From NCBI GenBank assembly GCA_009761415.1, contig QUOL01000003.1, positions 1,116,001-1,180,000 of the forward strand: a DNA stretch of 64,000 nucleotides, given 5' to 3'. The notes beneath the pieces are model-generated. The model saw only the letters and a list, made by a program, of their open reading frames with translations, had not been told where the DNA came from and did no database searches. This DNA is from Sarcomyxa edulis. Lineage: Eukaryota > Basidiomycota > Agaricomycetes > Agaricales > Mycenaceae. The translations under genes and the position numbers were made by a program. Positions 33,457-45,710 of this stretch are shown in pieces; position 1 is the stretch's first letter; the number at the start of each line of letters is the position of its first letter.

Positions 33457-34765
33457 ATGTCTTCCTCCCCTTACGCACATATCGCCACGCCCAGTATCTT
33501 GCTGAGAAACGATCTTAATAGGGCCTCTAGCACGTCATTTTCTGATTTTCGCCTCAAATACTAGAGCTTACGTCTATCTCGACAGTTGCTGCTCTGGTCT
33601 TTCTCATCTATGACATCGCTTTGACGCTCGACAGCGAGGTCAGAACAATATGGTCGTGAGTCCGAGTCCAATTCGTCGCAAAGTCATATCTAAACCTTGA
33701 TATAGGAGACCCAACAATGCATGGATCAAATGGTTGTTCCTTTTTATGCGATATTTTTCTCTTGCAATCGGAATGTGGGTATCGTTGTGCGGCAATACGG
33801 AGCCAGTCCTGACTATTTCACTTATCAGTTGCAATCGGGTGGTCGATATGGCCGTTGCTCTCGATTATCCCCTCTCTATCCGTTCTCTGAGGGTTTGGTT
33901 TCTTAGCCAGGTATTCGTGGCTTGGTTTGCTATGGGAGGAATAGAATTTGTGCTGATGGCACGAGGTAAGCATGCTTGCTTATCAAAGTGGAGCGACCGG
34001 TGGCGCTGACTCGTCTGTCAAGTTTATGCCCTCTACTACCAACGTCTGTGGGTCAAAGCTGTTTTCGCTACCTTAATTTTGGGACAGTTCTTGGTAATCC
34101 TGATCGGTTTAGTGATGTCACTCCGGAGTACCAGGTTCACCCAACTTTGGGACTTCGTGACCAAAACACCAGACTCTTTTGTCTTTCTGGGGTCCGTCAC
34201 GAACTCCGAATTTCAGGCTGCCTGATATATTGACCATTTGAATTGTAGTATCGCATCGCTGATATCGCAAACGACAATTCTCATTCTCACGATCTTAAAA
34301 TATGTTTCTGCAATACGCGGAGGGTGGGCCAGAATACCTATCATGAAGCTCATGGTCCGAGATGGATCCCTTGCTTTTGGATTCCTTCTTGGTAAGTTTA
34401 TGCATAACACCCTGTCCCTTCGAGGTGCTCATTGGTACATTCCGAAAGTTCTGTCCATGCTCATCATAATATATACCCTTTTCGAATTTGCATTCGGTGC
34501 CCTTGGATATGCGTGAGTTCCTTGTCGCCAATTGTCGATTTCAGTCTTACCATCAAACCGTCTATCAGATGGCTTCTTTCCATAGTGTCGGTCGCAGTTA
34601 GTACTTAGATCATGCATTCTTCTACGAGAGATACTAATGTCCGAGTTATAGGGATGTAGGCTCATTCTCAACTTGCAAGAGCTTCCACTGTCTCCTACCA
34701 CTCTCACACCCACTGCAGCCCTCCAGCTGACTACGGTATTTTCGGGAGCCTACACCCCTTGTTGA
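33457..34765 (+). CDS. DUF6533 multi-pass membrane protein
   Basis: The DUF6533 motif appears at the N-terminus: TSISTVAALVFLIYDIALTL, then EVRTIW, then a second helix with KWLFLFMRYFSLAIGMW. Further helices include VWFLSQVFVAWFAMGGIEFV, AVFATLILGQFLVILIGL and IIYTLFEFAFGALGYAWLL. The layout is the seven-helix plan of this Agaricomycete family, of unknown function. The first exon (MSSSPYAHIATP) joins through a 71-nt intron ending CTAG, making the codon AAG. The last exon encodes NLQELPLSPTTLTPT and stops at 34763-34765. Introns are short and most phases were checked. Some internal splices remain provisional. Confidence 0.7.
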
Positions 34766-35287
34766 GCCTGCCTACGATCAATTATAGATACGACTTTTCA
34801 CGGCCGGTCTGACCCAACCTCATTGTAAATTATCGCATACCGAGGCTCGTTCTTATATACTCACACACCAAGGGACTTTCCGTTCACTTTACGGAATCTA
34901 GATATCGGTAGGAATGGTACTCATTTGAATAATTCACAATCTACAAATCGCGGTGTTTCTTGTTGGACAGTTGGTTTCTTGGGCGTTTCTGTACTAGACG
35001 CGATTTGTGCGTATTATCTCTCAAAGCCAACGTCTTGGATGCAATTAATTCTCCGCTTCAATTGTCCTCGGTGAGTCCGTGTTTTCATCAGGACACAACC
35101 TTTGATGGTGGCGAACGCAAGGTCTCAGTATCGCAAAAATACATTACTTGTAAAAAATGCCTTGGAACATGGAATGAATGAACAGGATCGGGGCGAAGGT
35201 GTCTTAATTAAGGTTTCGGAGCTTTAATTCTACAACTTGTTTCGTTTGGCCGTATGGACTCTCTCTCCGATCTCCCATCCTTCCAAA
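34766..35287. other. Intergenic stretch
   Basis: This is the promoter region of the histone deacetylase gene and the 3' region of the DUF6533 gene. No additional gene could be supported. Confidence 0.4.
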
Positions 35288-38268
35288 ATGGATTCAGGTT
35301 CCGGATCGTCTCATCAGCATGCTGACCCCATGGCAATGGACGTCGACATTCCAAAGCGTAAATCCACAGCACCACCTAGACCGTCGATTCTCAATACCCA
35401 GCGTGCCTCTTCTGTTCCGTTGCATCCTCCCGAATACACTGTCGGCTACGTTTACTCTACCGACATGACGCAGCACTTCTGCCGTTCTGGCCACCCAGAA
35501 CAGCCTGAACGCATTTCGCGTATATACAAGGCTATCACTGATGCTCACTATCACCATAAAATGAAACGCTTACCCATCAGACCCGTCAAACGGGAAGAGG
35601 CTTTACTTGTTCACAGTGAAGATCACTGGGAGAAAGTACAAGCCATCCAATGTGAGAGATTTATCTTGAGAATAAGATATGTCAGACTAATGTGTCGTGC
35701 GTGCTCGAATCTAGACATGTCAGAACAAGAGATTGTCGATTCCTTGGTCTACTACGAGCATCTTTCTCTTTACGTTATGCCGGGAACCACCCGTTCAGCG
35801 CGTCTGAGCTGTGGGGGCGTTATTGATGCGTGTCTAGCCGTCGCTCGAGGCGAATTGAAAAAGACGTTCGCTATAGTACGACCGCCAGGGCATCACGCAG
35901 AACCAGAAGAGCATATGGGCTTCTGTTTCTTCAACAATGTTGCTGTAGCTACTAGAGTTGTACAACAAATGACTCCTCTAAAGAAGATTCTCATCTTAGA
36001 CTGGTATGCCATATATCCCCGTATACTGAGATTCTCAAAGACCTATCGTTGACATTCTCATCAGGGATATTCATCACGGTGAATGACACAACAATATGTC
36101 GGTTCACTTGATTGCTGAACGTATCTCTATCTCAGGAAATGGAACGCAGAGAGCATTTTACGACGACCCTTCAGTTCTCTATATATCCCTACACCGATAC
36201 GAAAATGGGCAATTTTACCCATGCGGTCCATTCGGAAGTTTGATCTCGTGTGGCGAAGGTCCAGGAGTGGGCTTGTAAGTCCTGCTGATTATTATTTTGC
36301 TTCTCGCGACTCTCTAGTATTATTCCTGACGTGGAATGCATAGCTCGGTCAATATCCCATGGCCAGAAGCTGGGATGGGAGACGCGGAATATATACATGC
36401 TTTCCAAAAGATAGTAATGCCAATAGCTATGGAATTCGCCCCGGACTTGGTCATCAGTACTGTCATTTTCGTCGCTTCACGGCCGTTATGCAATCAACTG
36501 ATTTGCTTGTACTTAGTCTCTTCTGGATTCGACGCCGCTCACGGTGACGAGCTAGGAGAATGTCATGTCAGTCCCGCAGGGTATGCCCACATGACGCATA
36601 TGCTGTCGGGACTAGCTAACGGGAAGCTAGTAGTCGCTCTGGAGGTTTTAGCCGTTCTCGTTCACACTCTCAACGCGATCTGACTTTCGTTTCTCAGGGA
36701 GGATATAATCTTGATTCTATCTCGAAATCAGCCCTCGCTGTCACAAGCGTTCTTCTCGGAGAAGCACCCCCAGAGTTACCGCCGATGGTTGCTAATGAAG
36801 CTGCTTCAGAAACCGTATGGTTAGTAGCCAGACAGCAAAGCAAGTACTGGAAGAATGTGGATCCAAAAGCATGTGATGCACGAGAAGGTTTCGTCTATAT
36901 CTCCTTGGGTGTCGTGTGTCTTGTGAGGTGTCTGATTAAGTTACATTACAGGGCTGGAACCCATTTCGTTCTCAATTCCCGGTAAGCATGCAACTGACAC
37001 TCGTGAAGTCGAAATCGCAGGATTTGATGATTTTTGTCAGAAATTCTGAAGGCCCACCGACAAGCATACCTATACACGGAGCACAATATGATGCAAATGC
37101 CTCTCATGAATGCAGACCTCGAATCTCGCTTTGGATCTCAGGTAATGTGCAGGTAAGCAGAAGAGGAAGAGTTGGTCTCTCCGCCGTTATACTAAATCCA
37201 TATTAGTTCGGATATCTTCGAGAATGTAACGCTGGTCGTTTTTGTACACGAATTGTAAGTCTCAACTTTTGTGACTCGTTGAAGATACTAATCGGGTCTA
37301 TCTTCGACTTCGAAGTGGAAACCTCCGACTTGAGCTAGAGTCGTCTGCTAGTTGTAATGTGCAATTGGAGCGCTCGTATCTCGTACGTCATTCTTATCTG
37401 GTAGACAAGATCTAAACTGATTTTTACCTGCATTTCAGCTCGATTTCTCGAAACAGCTAATAGGGTGGGTCAAAGAAGAAGGCTACTCTCTGCTCGATGT
37501 GAACCTATACCCCAAACCGTTTGTCGATACATCTAAGGTACTTGAATTTTGGTATCGCTCGTCTCTCTGCAGGTCTTGATTCCTGTTTACTGTACCAGCG
37601 TCCAAAATCCCTTGCTGATCTAGGATCAGAAGTCGTGACTTACTTGTGGGATAATTACGTCCAGTGCGTTTTGCTAATCATATATGCCACACCTCTTCTG
37701 AACTCCATGCAGACTTTCCAATGCGCAAAGAATCATCCTCATTGGACACGGCCCCGGCTGTCAGCCACTGATGCAACTCATGGAGCATAGAAGTATATCT
37801 GTTCTTTCCAAAATTTCACTGATCGGCTGACGGTTTACTTTAGCGGCTAGCGTCATGAGGAATGTGAAGGCTGCTATTCAAGTTGTTGGTCGCAACAAAG
37901 TCCCCATCGTACCAAAACATTCAGACGACTTGCAGTCGTGGTACCTCAAGGTACGTCTTTCTGAGAATACTCTGAACGGCTCGCAAGTTTGACAAATTGA
38001 TTTATAGCATTCTTATATTGTTCTACCGTCGAGTCATCAGTTACTATCACCTGAGACTCGACAAAAAGACCTCAGAAGGCATGGAAACTTGTCACCTATA
38101 GGTAATAGATTCCTCGCTTTCACGCTACCTGCTACGGCTACTGAGCACTTCACAGACGAGACACAATCTGTCAAACTTATCATTCGTGCGTTACCTGGGA
38201 TCAAAGGTTTCGTCAAGGAAGAATTGGATAAGTGTGCAGCCGCAGCGCGACTTAATCATCATACTTAG
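35288..38268 (+). CDS. hda1: Class II histone deacetylase HDA1-type, with Arb2-like domain
   Basis: This zinc-dependent enzyme removes acetyl groups from histones in the HDA1/Clr3 complex. The N-terminal exon has [13 protein letters not shown] and [15 protein letters not shown]. The active-site core follows in order: [20 protein letters not shown] with the catalytic His pair, [15 protein letters not shown] with metal-binding Asp and His, [13 protein letters not shown], then [15 protein letters not shown] with the second metal Asp. [20 protein letters not shown] closes the domain. The C-terminal half, with [57 protein letters not shown] and [12 protein letters not shown], matches the Arb2 region of fungal class II enzymes. 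About a dozen exons are present. All catalytic residues seen are intact. The stop is TAG at 38266-38268. Confidence 0.88.
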
Positions 38269-38500
38269 ATCCATATTTGTAACTGGCTCTGCTATAGGCC
38301 ACACCTCCATTTCTTGTACTCTTTAATATTTAATAGCGGTCCCTGGCCAGTTCAAGTTGTTGTCCTCAAGTGAGTTGTCTAGGGGAGATGACCAGCGGGA
38401 GAACCACTTGAGTTGAGGTGAGAGGTGTGGCCGAGAAGCCCGGCTTCACATCGTGATTTCCTCGTTGGTTCTTGGCTTCGCTCGAAGTTAGCTCAGTGTT

Positions 38501-39840
38501 ATGTCGATATCTGTTCCGCCGCCGCCGCCGCCGCCCGTCGCAAATGCACCAAAACCACCAGTCGTGTTGCCTGGTAGTGGAAACAACATTATTGTCAACC
38601 CTCTCCAAGTATGCAATATCTTATATCACAATCGATCTCTTACATTTTGCAGCGAGGAAATCTTGTTCTAGACTGCATCAAAAACGTCGGAAAGGAATTC
38701 GGTGACATCGTCGCGGATTATCAAGTAGGAAGAACGACTGGCGTTCTGTTTCTAAGGTGTGTATTCGAATCTTGATACATCCTGTGGTGTCAATTGATAT
38801 GCTAGTGTAGTCTGAAATATCATCGTCTACATCCCGAATACATATACGGCCGAATAGAGAAGCTAGGGAGTCATGCCTACAATCTGCGAATACTCTTGAT
38901 ACTCTGCGATGTCGTGAGCTGCTTCTTGCTCTGTGCATTGAGATATCTGTATACCACGTCTCGCAGAGTGAACACCGAGATCCTATCCGCGAACTTACAA
39001 AGGTGAGTCTTTCTTCTTGTTCTGTCATATATGTATGCCGGTACGACTCGGACGAAAATGTTTACCTCTCTTCTAGGCTTGTCTAATCAACAACATCACC
39101 GTGATTGTGGCCTTTTCGTGAGTCTTACACCTCCCTCGTGAAATTTGCCTCATCACGACGCGTAGATTTGAGGATGCCGGTCACTACCTTGCCACTTTCA
39201 AACAATTTGAACATAAACCTCCTGATTGGATCAAAGAACGCGTGGACAACGACTATGCTTCGATGTTCCGTTCAGCCTTGACGAGCATCAGCAAGGTCAA
39301 CAAGACAGACGTCGAGACGCTTCGTACGTCGCTTGGGGTATGCCAATGAGGTTTGACTCATGAGAAGCGTCCTAACATGTCCAACAGAGCTTCGCGAACA
39401 TAGCAAAAGCAAGCTCAGATCAACTTCAGAATCTTCCGGGATTCGGTCAAGCTAAAGTCAAGAATCTGAAGGCGGCTTTTGAGAAACCCTTCAGGAACAA
39501 CGCAACTGATTCACTTTCCTCTTCCGCGTCACAGTTCAAGAACTCTGTTGGTGACGATGAAATGGCTGGTCCAAGCAAGCGCAACGAGCAAAGAAAACAA
39601 CAAGATTTGGAGCGCTTGCGCCAAGTTACCGCAAATCGTCCACCCCGAGAGCCTAGCCCAGTCTGGGATATCGAGCTCGACTTGAACGACTCATCTCCTC
39701 CCGTGGCGACAGCAGAGACTGGTCCTCTCCCCGAATCCTTTTCACGCCTTCCCGTTGAGGAGACAGGTCATCCAGTTTCACGGTCAAGTCCTGTCTGGGA
39801 CATAGAATTAGATTTGAATGGATCTGGCGATGAAAGTTGA
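38501..39840 (+). CDS. rad10: ERCC1/RAD10 nucleotide-excision-repair subunit
   Basis: ERCC1 is the non-catalytic partner of XPF/RAD1 in the structure-specific nuclease that cuts 5' of DNA lesions. The N-terminus has a proline run (PPPPPPP) from a CCG repeat. The central domain begins GNNIIVNPLQRGNLVLDCIK and continues with VADYQVGRTTGVLFLSL, KYHRLHPEYIYGRI and ACLINNITVIVAF, as in ERCC1. SFEDAGHYLATFKQFEHKPP precedes the helix-hairpin-helix pair (LTSISKVNKTDVETL and LQNLPGFGQAKVKNLKAAF). The C-terminal tail holds the duplicated motif SPVWDIELDLN. It follows the HDAC gene with 232 bp between and faces the gene ending at 40030. Intron phases agree around the central exons. Confidence 0.88.
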
Positions 39841-40029
39841 TCTGGTTCAGTGTACATAGCATGACGAGATATTATCTGTTTCGTTATGACTAGGGAGCTA
39901 TAAGGTATCCGAAAGGAAGAAGTACGGTATAACCATTTCTAAGGTACCAGGGATGCGTGTAAGAGAAGACGAAGTGATATAAATTATACACAAGGTGCCA
40001 GCGATCATTCGGAACCAGCCAAGTCGGAA

Positions 40030-43000
40030 TTAAATCCTAGGTTTGGCCCCAAAATATGCTTTAATGTTGCGTGGCTTGCCTGAGCCATGCCCGAGCTTCA
40101 GAGCCGCATTACGCTGATAAAATATTTTCATCGAGAGACGTTTTAGGGAAGCTTTGGTCCGAGAACGATCGAGGTGGGCTGCACGTGTATCGACTATGAA
40201 GGATGGGACTCAGCTGAGGGCAGAAAGACAACAAAAGATAAGTACATACCGATACGAGAATGGAGGCTTTCGATAGCTCTGCGAACAAGCTCAAGCGATG
40301 TCTCCGCTTTCTCTGGAGTGGGATTACCAGGGCTTGGCGGTACTTCGGGAGCGACGCGAGCCTCTAAGGCTGTCATTCTGCGTTCCTCAAGGACATAACT
40401 ATCAATATCCGACAATGCAACGCTGAGGACATCGACGTAGAATCCGATATCTTCATAATCGGTCTTGTTGTGTATCTCAAAGATTCTGGTCGGATCAGGT
40501 GGGCTAGCAGCTGACAGAGGTTCGATCAAGCTTAATAGAGGAGGAAGATTGGAGTATACGTCCTGGCATTTACAAGCATTGAGGTCGGTTGTCATCTCAA
40601 GTATTGGAACAGGCTTACCGATGAAACAGCCTCCAGACCGGTTATGATTGAATGTGCCACCCAGCTAGCGATACGTGTCGTACGTCTGGAACCACCAGCC
40701 AAAAACGACATAAAATGGGCTTTGTTGATCGGCAGCAGCGTGGACGCGAGTTTGAGAAGTTGTGTGCAGATGGCAGACTCCTGTGACATGGCATGGTGAA
40801 AAAAACGTCGGCTACGACTTATTGATGAGACTGACCACATCTTTGACAACGGAGTTATCAGGCAAAATAGACTGGCATATGACATCGATGGAGACACTGA
40901 GTTCCCTCTTGAGATCCATTGATGTGGATGGCTCGATGGCTATCCAAAGCAAAATACTTAAGACATCCGGTATATCACCATTGGAGATAGCACCAGCGCT
41001 GGAAAAAAGGCTGTGAGATAACAAACAGAACAGATATATGCTGAAGAGCTCACCGGGCGCTTTGCGTCAGAAGGACGACCAATCGGTAGAGGATGTCTGA
41101 GCGTCTATCCGGATTGACATGCTCGGGGCACACGCCACTTGTTGAAACTTTCGTGTCCAGAAGATTCAGAAGAGAGGTCTTTGCGCCGAGACGTTGAAGG
41201 ACAGCTAAAGTCAACGTCAAAGGAATTCCAGATGTTGTGCGATGCGGGTCCTCGTCGTCCCAGATACGCAATAGAGCACGGAACGCAGATGTGCCCAATG
41301 GCGTATCATATATGGATAATGCTGCATGATATCTATATCAGAGACGCGTCGCAGTTAAGGACCAACAAATGGATCTCACCTAGTTCAGAGAGAGACGGAA
41401 TGACACCTGCAAATTTTGACAGGTCGATGATGCTCAAAATGCCTGAGTCTAATATCGACGACGTCTGCATGTCATCTGCAGATAGGAAGTGTCAGAGATG
41501 TCATTAATCGACATCAGGAAACATTCTTACCATGACCCAGCAATGCACGCTTTAACAGCGCAACAACTGGATGCCCACCATCATCTATGTTCTCAAAGCT
41601 CAGTCCACCTCTCGATGTCGTTGCTCCATCTACTTCCATTCCATCTTCATGCTTCACAGGATCAACATCATTCCAAAACTCCACACCCAAAACTTTCTCA
41701 TGACTGTTCTCCTTCTCCAACTCCTTCTCCCTATCACCCAACAAGATACCCACAATTGCCTTCCCCGCCTTCTTACCAAACAACTTCTCCCTAGCTTCTT
41801 CGTCCATGGCCATTACCTCGTCGACCCCGTCGCCTTCAGCAACCGGGCTTGACGACTTCGGACTCTTGTCTCGACCACGGATCGCCATTAGCGCAGCCTC
41901 CTCGTTCCTCCAATCTGTAGGCACGAAACCGTCATCCTCACCCTCCATTTCCAACTGTAAAGAACTTTTTCCAGCGACGGCATCCTCCGCAAGACGCAAC
42001 GCGTCGCTCCCAATTCCACGCTTATCCGCCAATCTCTTCTCTCTCAAGAGCTTCTCGAAGGGATCGGATGCGGTGACGGTACGAGCTTTTTCTTTACCTT
42101 TGGTGAGGACTACAGGACCCCTGCGAGGAACAACAACCTGCCGTGTAGTCCGCCGCCCACCACCCGATGTAACGCTTGTTGCGCCTATAGAGGAACGAGA
42201 ACTGCGGCTCGGAGAGGGGGACGCTGACGAAGACGAAGTCAAAGGCGACATCGGTGAAGCGATACCTCGAAGGTTGTAACCCCCACACGCAAGCGAAGGT
42301 TGAGTCTTTGTTCTATAAGTAGCAACGGCAGGTCTGTAGATTCAATGAACAATTACTTAGTATCGAGGCCACACGAAGAAGACACGGCGTACCCTTTTCC
42401 TTTGTCCTTTGCTCGTTGCAAAGACCACAAGTCATTATCAGAATCTTCGTCACTACTGCTGACTAGCTCATCTGGTATGTCCCCCATGTTGGGTTCAGGA
42501 CTACTGGTTATGGAGTTACGGAGCGCATCGGCTTTTATTTTTGCGATGATCTGAGCTGTTTTTTCTTCCGCCGTGAGGGGTACAGGAGTCGATGGAGCGC
42601 CTGTCAAGTTGATAGGTGCAGAAGCCATAGGTGAGGATGGAGGGGGTGTGGGCGGACGAGAGTCAGAGATTGAGGCAGGAAGAAGAGAGACGGATGTAGA
42701 TCTGCTAGCTTGAGCGAGAATATGCGTGACCTCGACCTCTGAGGAATCAAGAGGACTCGATCGATTGTCTCCATCTATACCCAAACTGATATCTGCATCC
42801 ATGTCCACATCGGTATCTGCGTTCTTCAAAAACAAGGTATCAGGGGACGATGGAAGAGCCGTTCTATTTCGCCAGACATCCACGCTTTCTATAATCGCTA
42901 ATGGATCTGCAGGGAGGCGCGAAGTTGTAGGTTCTATATCCTGCTCGTCGGATTGACTGCTCGGGACCAACTCTTCAACTTCGCTGTCCGCTCGAGTGGG

Positions 43001-43822
43001 TGGCAGTGGGGAAGATATACGAGGCTTCTTGTGCAGATTATCTTCTGGTGACTTGCAGGTCAGATTCTCCTTTGAAGCCAATGGCAAAGAATGTGGATCA
43101 ATGATAGGAGGGTGAATGTCATCAGACGACGCTGCCGCTGTGGCTTTTGGACGTACGGATGGTTTAGAGACGTATACGACGGAGGCCAGTGGTATAATGT
43201 CTGAATCGCTCTCGAATACTTTCTTCCGTTTGGAACTCCCCGATAATGGTTTCTTCGACTGTTTCAAGGGCGAAGAAACGAATGTAGTAGCTGTATTGGT
43301 GTCTGGAGAGTGTGAGCGTTTCATGGATGGGTTCATTGGTGGAGGGGATAGGAGCTGAGTTTTCTTGGTGGCAACGAGCCTCGTTGACCTCCGAGGAGGG
43401 GAAGTCATTGTCTCGACCGCATCCGTTGGTATTTTTGAACGTGGTTTTGGCCCCGAGCTTGCGGAAGTCGCGTCTGTAGAGATGGTAATAGCAGAACTGG
43501 TACCGCTAGAGACGGATATGGCGCCACTGGAGACAGAGATATGCGATCGTGTTTCTGAAGTGGAAGAAACGGAGATGATTTCTTGCTCTGGCTGAAGTGT
43601 GGGGTTTCTTGTGGACCTTGTCACCCTGGTGGCAGTAGATATAGAGCCTGTAGACACTTGAGATTGCTTTGACTGCTGCGACGACGAGCCAACTGCAGAT
43701 GAAGATCTGGTGGATCTTGGTTGGGATGAAGAAGGGCCTGCATTTGCACTACCTTTACGCGTAAAAAAGTCGGTAATAGGTCTTGAAGGCTTCACTGGCT
43801 GTTTCTTGGATATTTTGCTCAT
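40030..43822 (-). CDS. Large disordered nuclear-type protein with PIP-box-like motif
   Basis: The family was not recognised. The start is the ATG at 43822 (the upstream frame begins only with TTG). Residues 8-22 read QPVKPSRPITDFFTR, close to a PCNA-interacting peptide except that the usual Gln is Ser. A long Ser/Thr/Pro-rich disordered region with several basic clusters (SPLKQSKKPLSGSSKRKK) follows. After an intron, ordered helices include DPFEKLLREKRLADKRGIG and GHPVVALLKRALLGHG. Downstream exons have GTSAFRALLRIWDDED, SILLWIAIEPSTSMDLKREL and CTQLLKLASTLLPINKAHF. The last part has DIDSYVLEERRMTALEARV and ends NIKAYFGAKPRI. The helical repeats suggest a scaffold. A chromatin or replication role is inferred only from the motif and composition. 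Confidence 0.6.
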
Positions 43823-43893
43823 CGTTGGATATCGTTGGATGTTGAGGTCGACGCGATCGTCAGGGACAAAAGGCGAATCTCTCAACTGGATCC

Positions 43894-45184
43894 ATGGATT
43901 CTAGGCCGTCCGACCTCCGGCCTGATTTCCGTGCACGTGAACTTCACAACCTCAACACTCTTTTCGAGGCATCGAGAAATCGAGATAACCACTCATCTGT
44001 AAAACTTTCAAAGACAGCCTTGGACGTCTGGACCTTGGACCTTCTATACATCTCCAAGAGTGTCCGAATCCGTATCTCCTGCTTTGCAGATTCAAGAGAT
44101 CCTCATAGACACTTTCAAGCACATCGCACCCATTCGTTATAGCGAGGACGGTCCTATCCGTCGCAGGTCGCTCTTATCGGCGGCACTGACTTGTAAAGGT
44201 CCCCCGCTTTGAATATATTGTGGCAACAGATGGATAGTGACATTCCACTTCTGAGACTTCTTCCAGTTGTCGAAGTAGAAAGGGTACTAGTAAGTCCTTT
44301 CCTAACACTCAAAGGTGTCCTATTAAGACTCTATTTTTTTTGAAGAACGATCGCAAGATGCTCGATGTCCCGGTTCATGAGAATGATTGACCTCGCTTCG
44401 ATACGTATGCCAATCAAATACGAGACCTTAAAGTCAATGTTGCCACCGATCCCGTTCGTCCTACGTGCAGTCCTCTATACCTGCAAATTTCTCAATCGCG
44501 GAGAAATATCTTCCCCTCAATGCGTGTATCGAATGCGACCACCTGGAATAGTGCTCCTGACTAGTCTCCATTCCTCTTCGAAGTGACATTCGGAAGACGA
44601 GCGACGACGATGGTTCTTGCGTAATACTAGAGAGGTTTTTTGACGTGTCGGGCCGTCAGTCGCCTCAGTTTCTGCGCCTCAATCTTGATAGTCTAGATCG
44701 GACTGGGTCCTTCCCGCATCATGGTCTCTCTTCCCTCCAATTTCCCCGCCTGAAAGACTCATACTTCAACCTCACGCATCATCGAAATTTGATCAAACTT
44801 CATATCGATATCAACAGAGCAACCACGTTGTTTCCAGTCGAACTTGCCTCACTCTACAATCTAGACGTTGCCGGACCTATATCGCACATCCTTCAATTTT
44901 TTGGATGTCTGCAGGCATCGCGTCGCAAGAACTCGGGTCGTCTTCGTTGTTGGTTACTACGTGCCCTCAGATTTGCCTATCTGCTATGCAACTCTCCTCT
45001 GTTGCTTCGCGTCAATATCCCGGTACACATCGGTGCAAAATCATACCCCCGTCATAGGCTTGCATCTGGCGCTCGTGTCAGCAGCGTCAGCATATCTTGT
45101 ATCCGACCGTTATTTGACTGGCAACACCTCACTCATATGCATTGTCCGCCATTCTTCTCCTCCTCGTCTTTTTTTGCCTCCTAA
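43894..45184 (+). pseudogene. Decayed F-box protein gene
   Basis: The upstream exon and LLSAALTCK-type text are those of a mushroom F-box protein: IQEILIDTFKHIAPI, then RRRSLLSAALTCK, then in another frame PALNILWQQMDSDIPLL and LLPVVEVERVL. The change of frame falls near 44194-44215. Further on, a TGA at 44388-44390 replaces the Trp expected in the HENDW-type context, and SAPD is followed by another stop. A later stretch from 44645 still reads as leucine-rich sequence (FLRLNLDSLDRTGSFPHHG, LTHHRNLIKLHIDI). Several independent lesions make sequencing error unlikely. The start ATG at 43894 is only 71 bp from the start of the minus-strand neighbour. The right limit is approximate; decay continues toward about 45580. 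Confidence 0.65.
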
Positions 45185-45710
45185 TCATGATGTGGGTGAA
45201 AAGAACAGTACTGACTTCTCAGTCTTCGGAGCTTCATGCAAGATGGGGGTGCATTGCATGGGACACCCATGGGACACGCGTCGCGATCAGACGCGATCGC
45301 GGTGTCACGTTTTGACAGGCTAAAAGTTTTTCCGCGCACTGAGTCCTGCCTCCCCTACCGCCAAGATACAGTCTGCTGCTCTCGACCTCCTGTATTATCA
45401 GGAGTATCAACATTGAATATAGGGCCGGTGGACCGTAGCCACTGTCGGACGACCAGTCATGGCATGCGACTCATAGTTAGCTGTACGGTCCGCACCCCGC
45501 GGACAGCTAGGAGGTGGATCGGATGGACTAGAAAGAACCGTCCGTGTTCTTGTCTAGAGATTCGTCCGTATTATCTATCGTGACTCAAGACCTTTACTGG
45601 ACATTCCGATTAGGTTGCAACCCCAAATGATATAAAGGTACGTTTTTCAAGTTTAGGAATCCGAATCTATATCCCTCCATTTCCGTCCGTCTGTATCATC
45701 ATTAATCCTC
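45185..45710. other. 3' remnant and promoter stretch
   Basis: This has short frames interrupted by stops that may be the tail of the decayed F-box gene, including a palindrome near 45278-45305 (CGCGTCGCGATC/GACGCGATCGCG). The right end should be the MFS promoter. No intact gene is present. Confidence 0.35.

Noticed and set aside
42726..43358. Plus-strand open frames opposite the disordered nuclear protein
   Set aside because: They are shadows of the long Ser-rich exon on minus.
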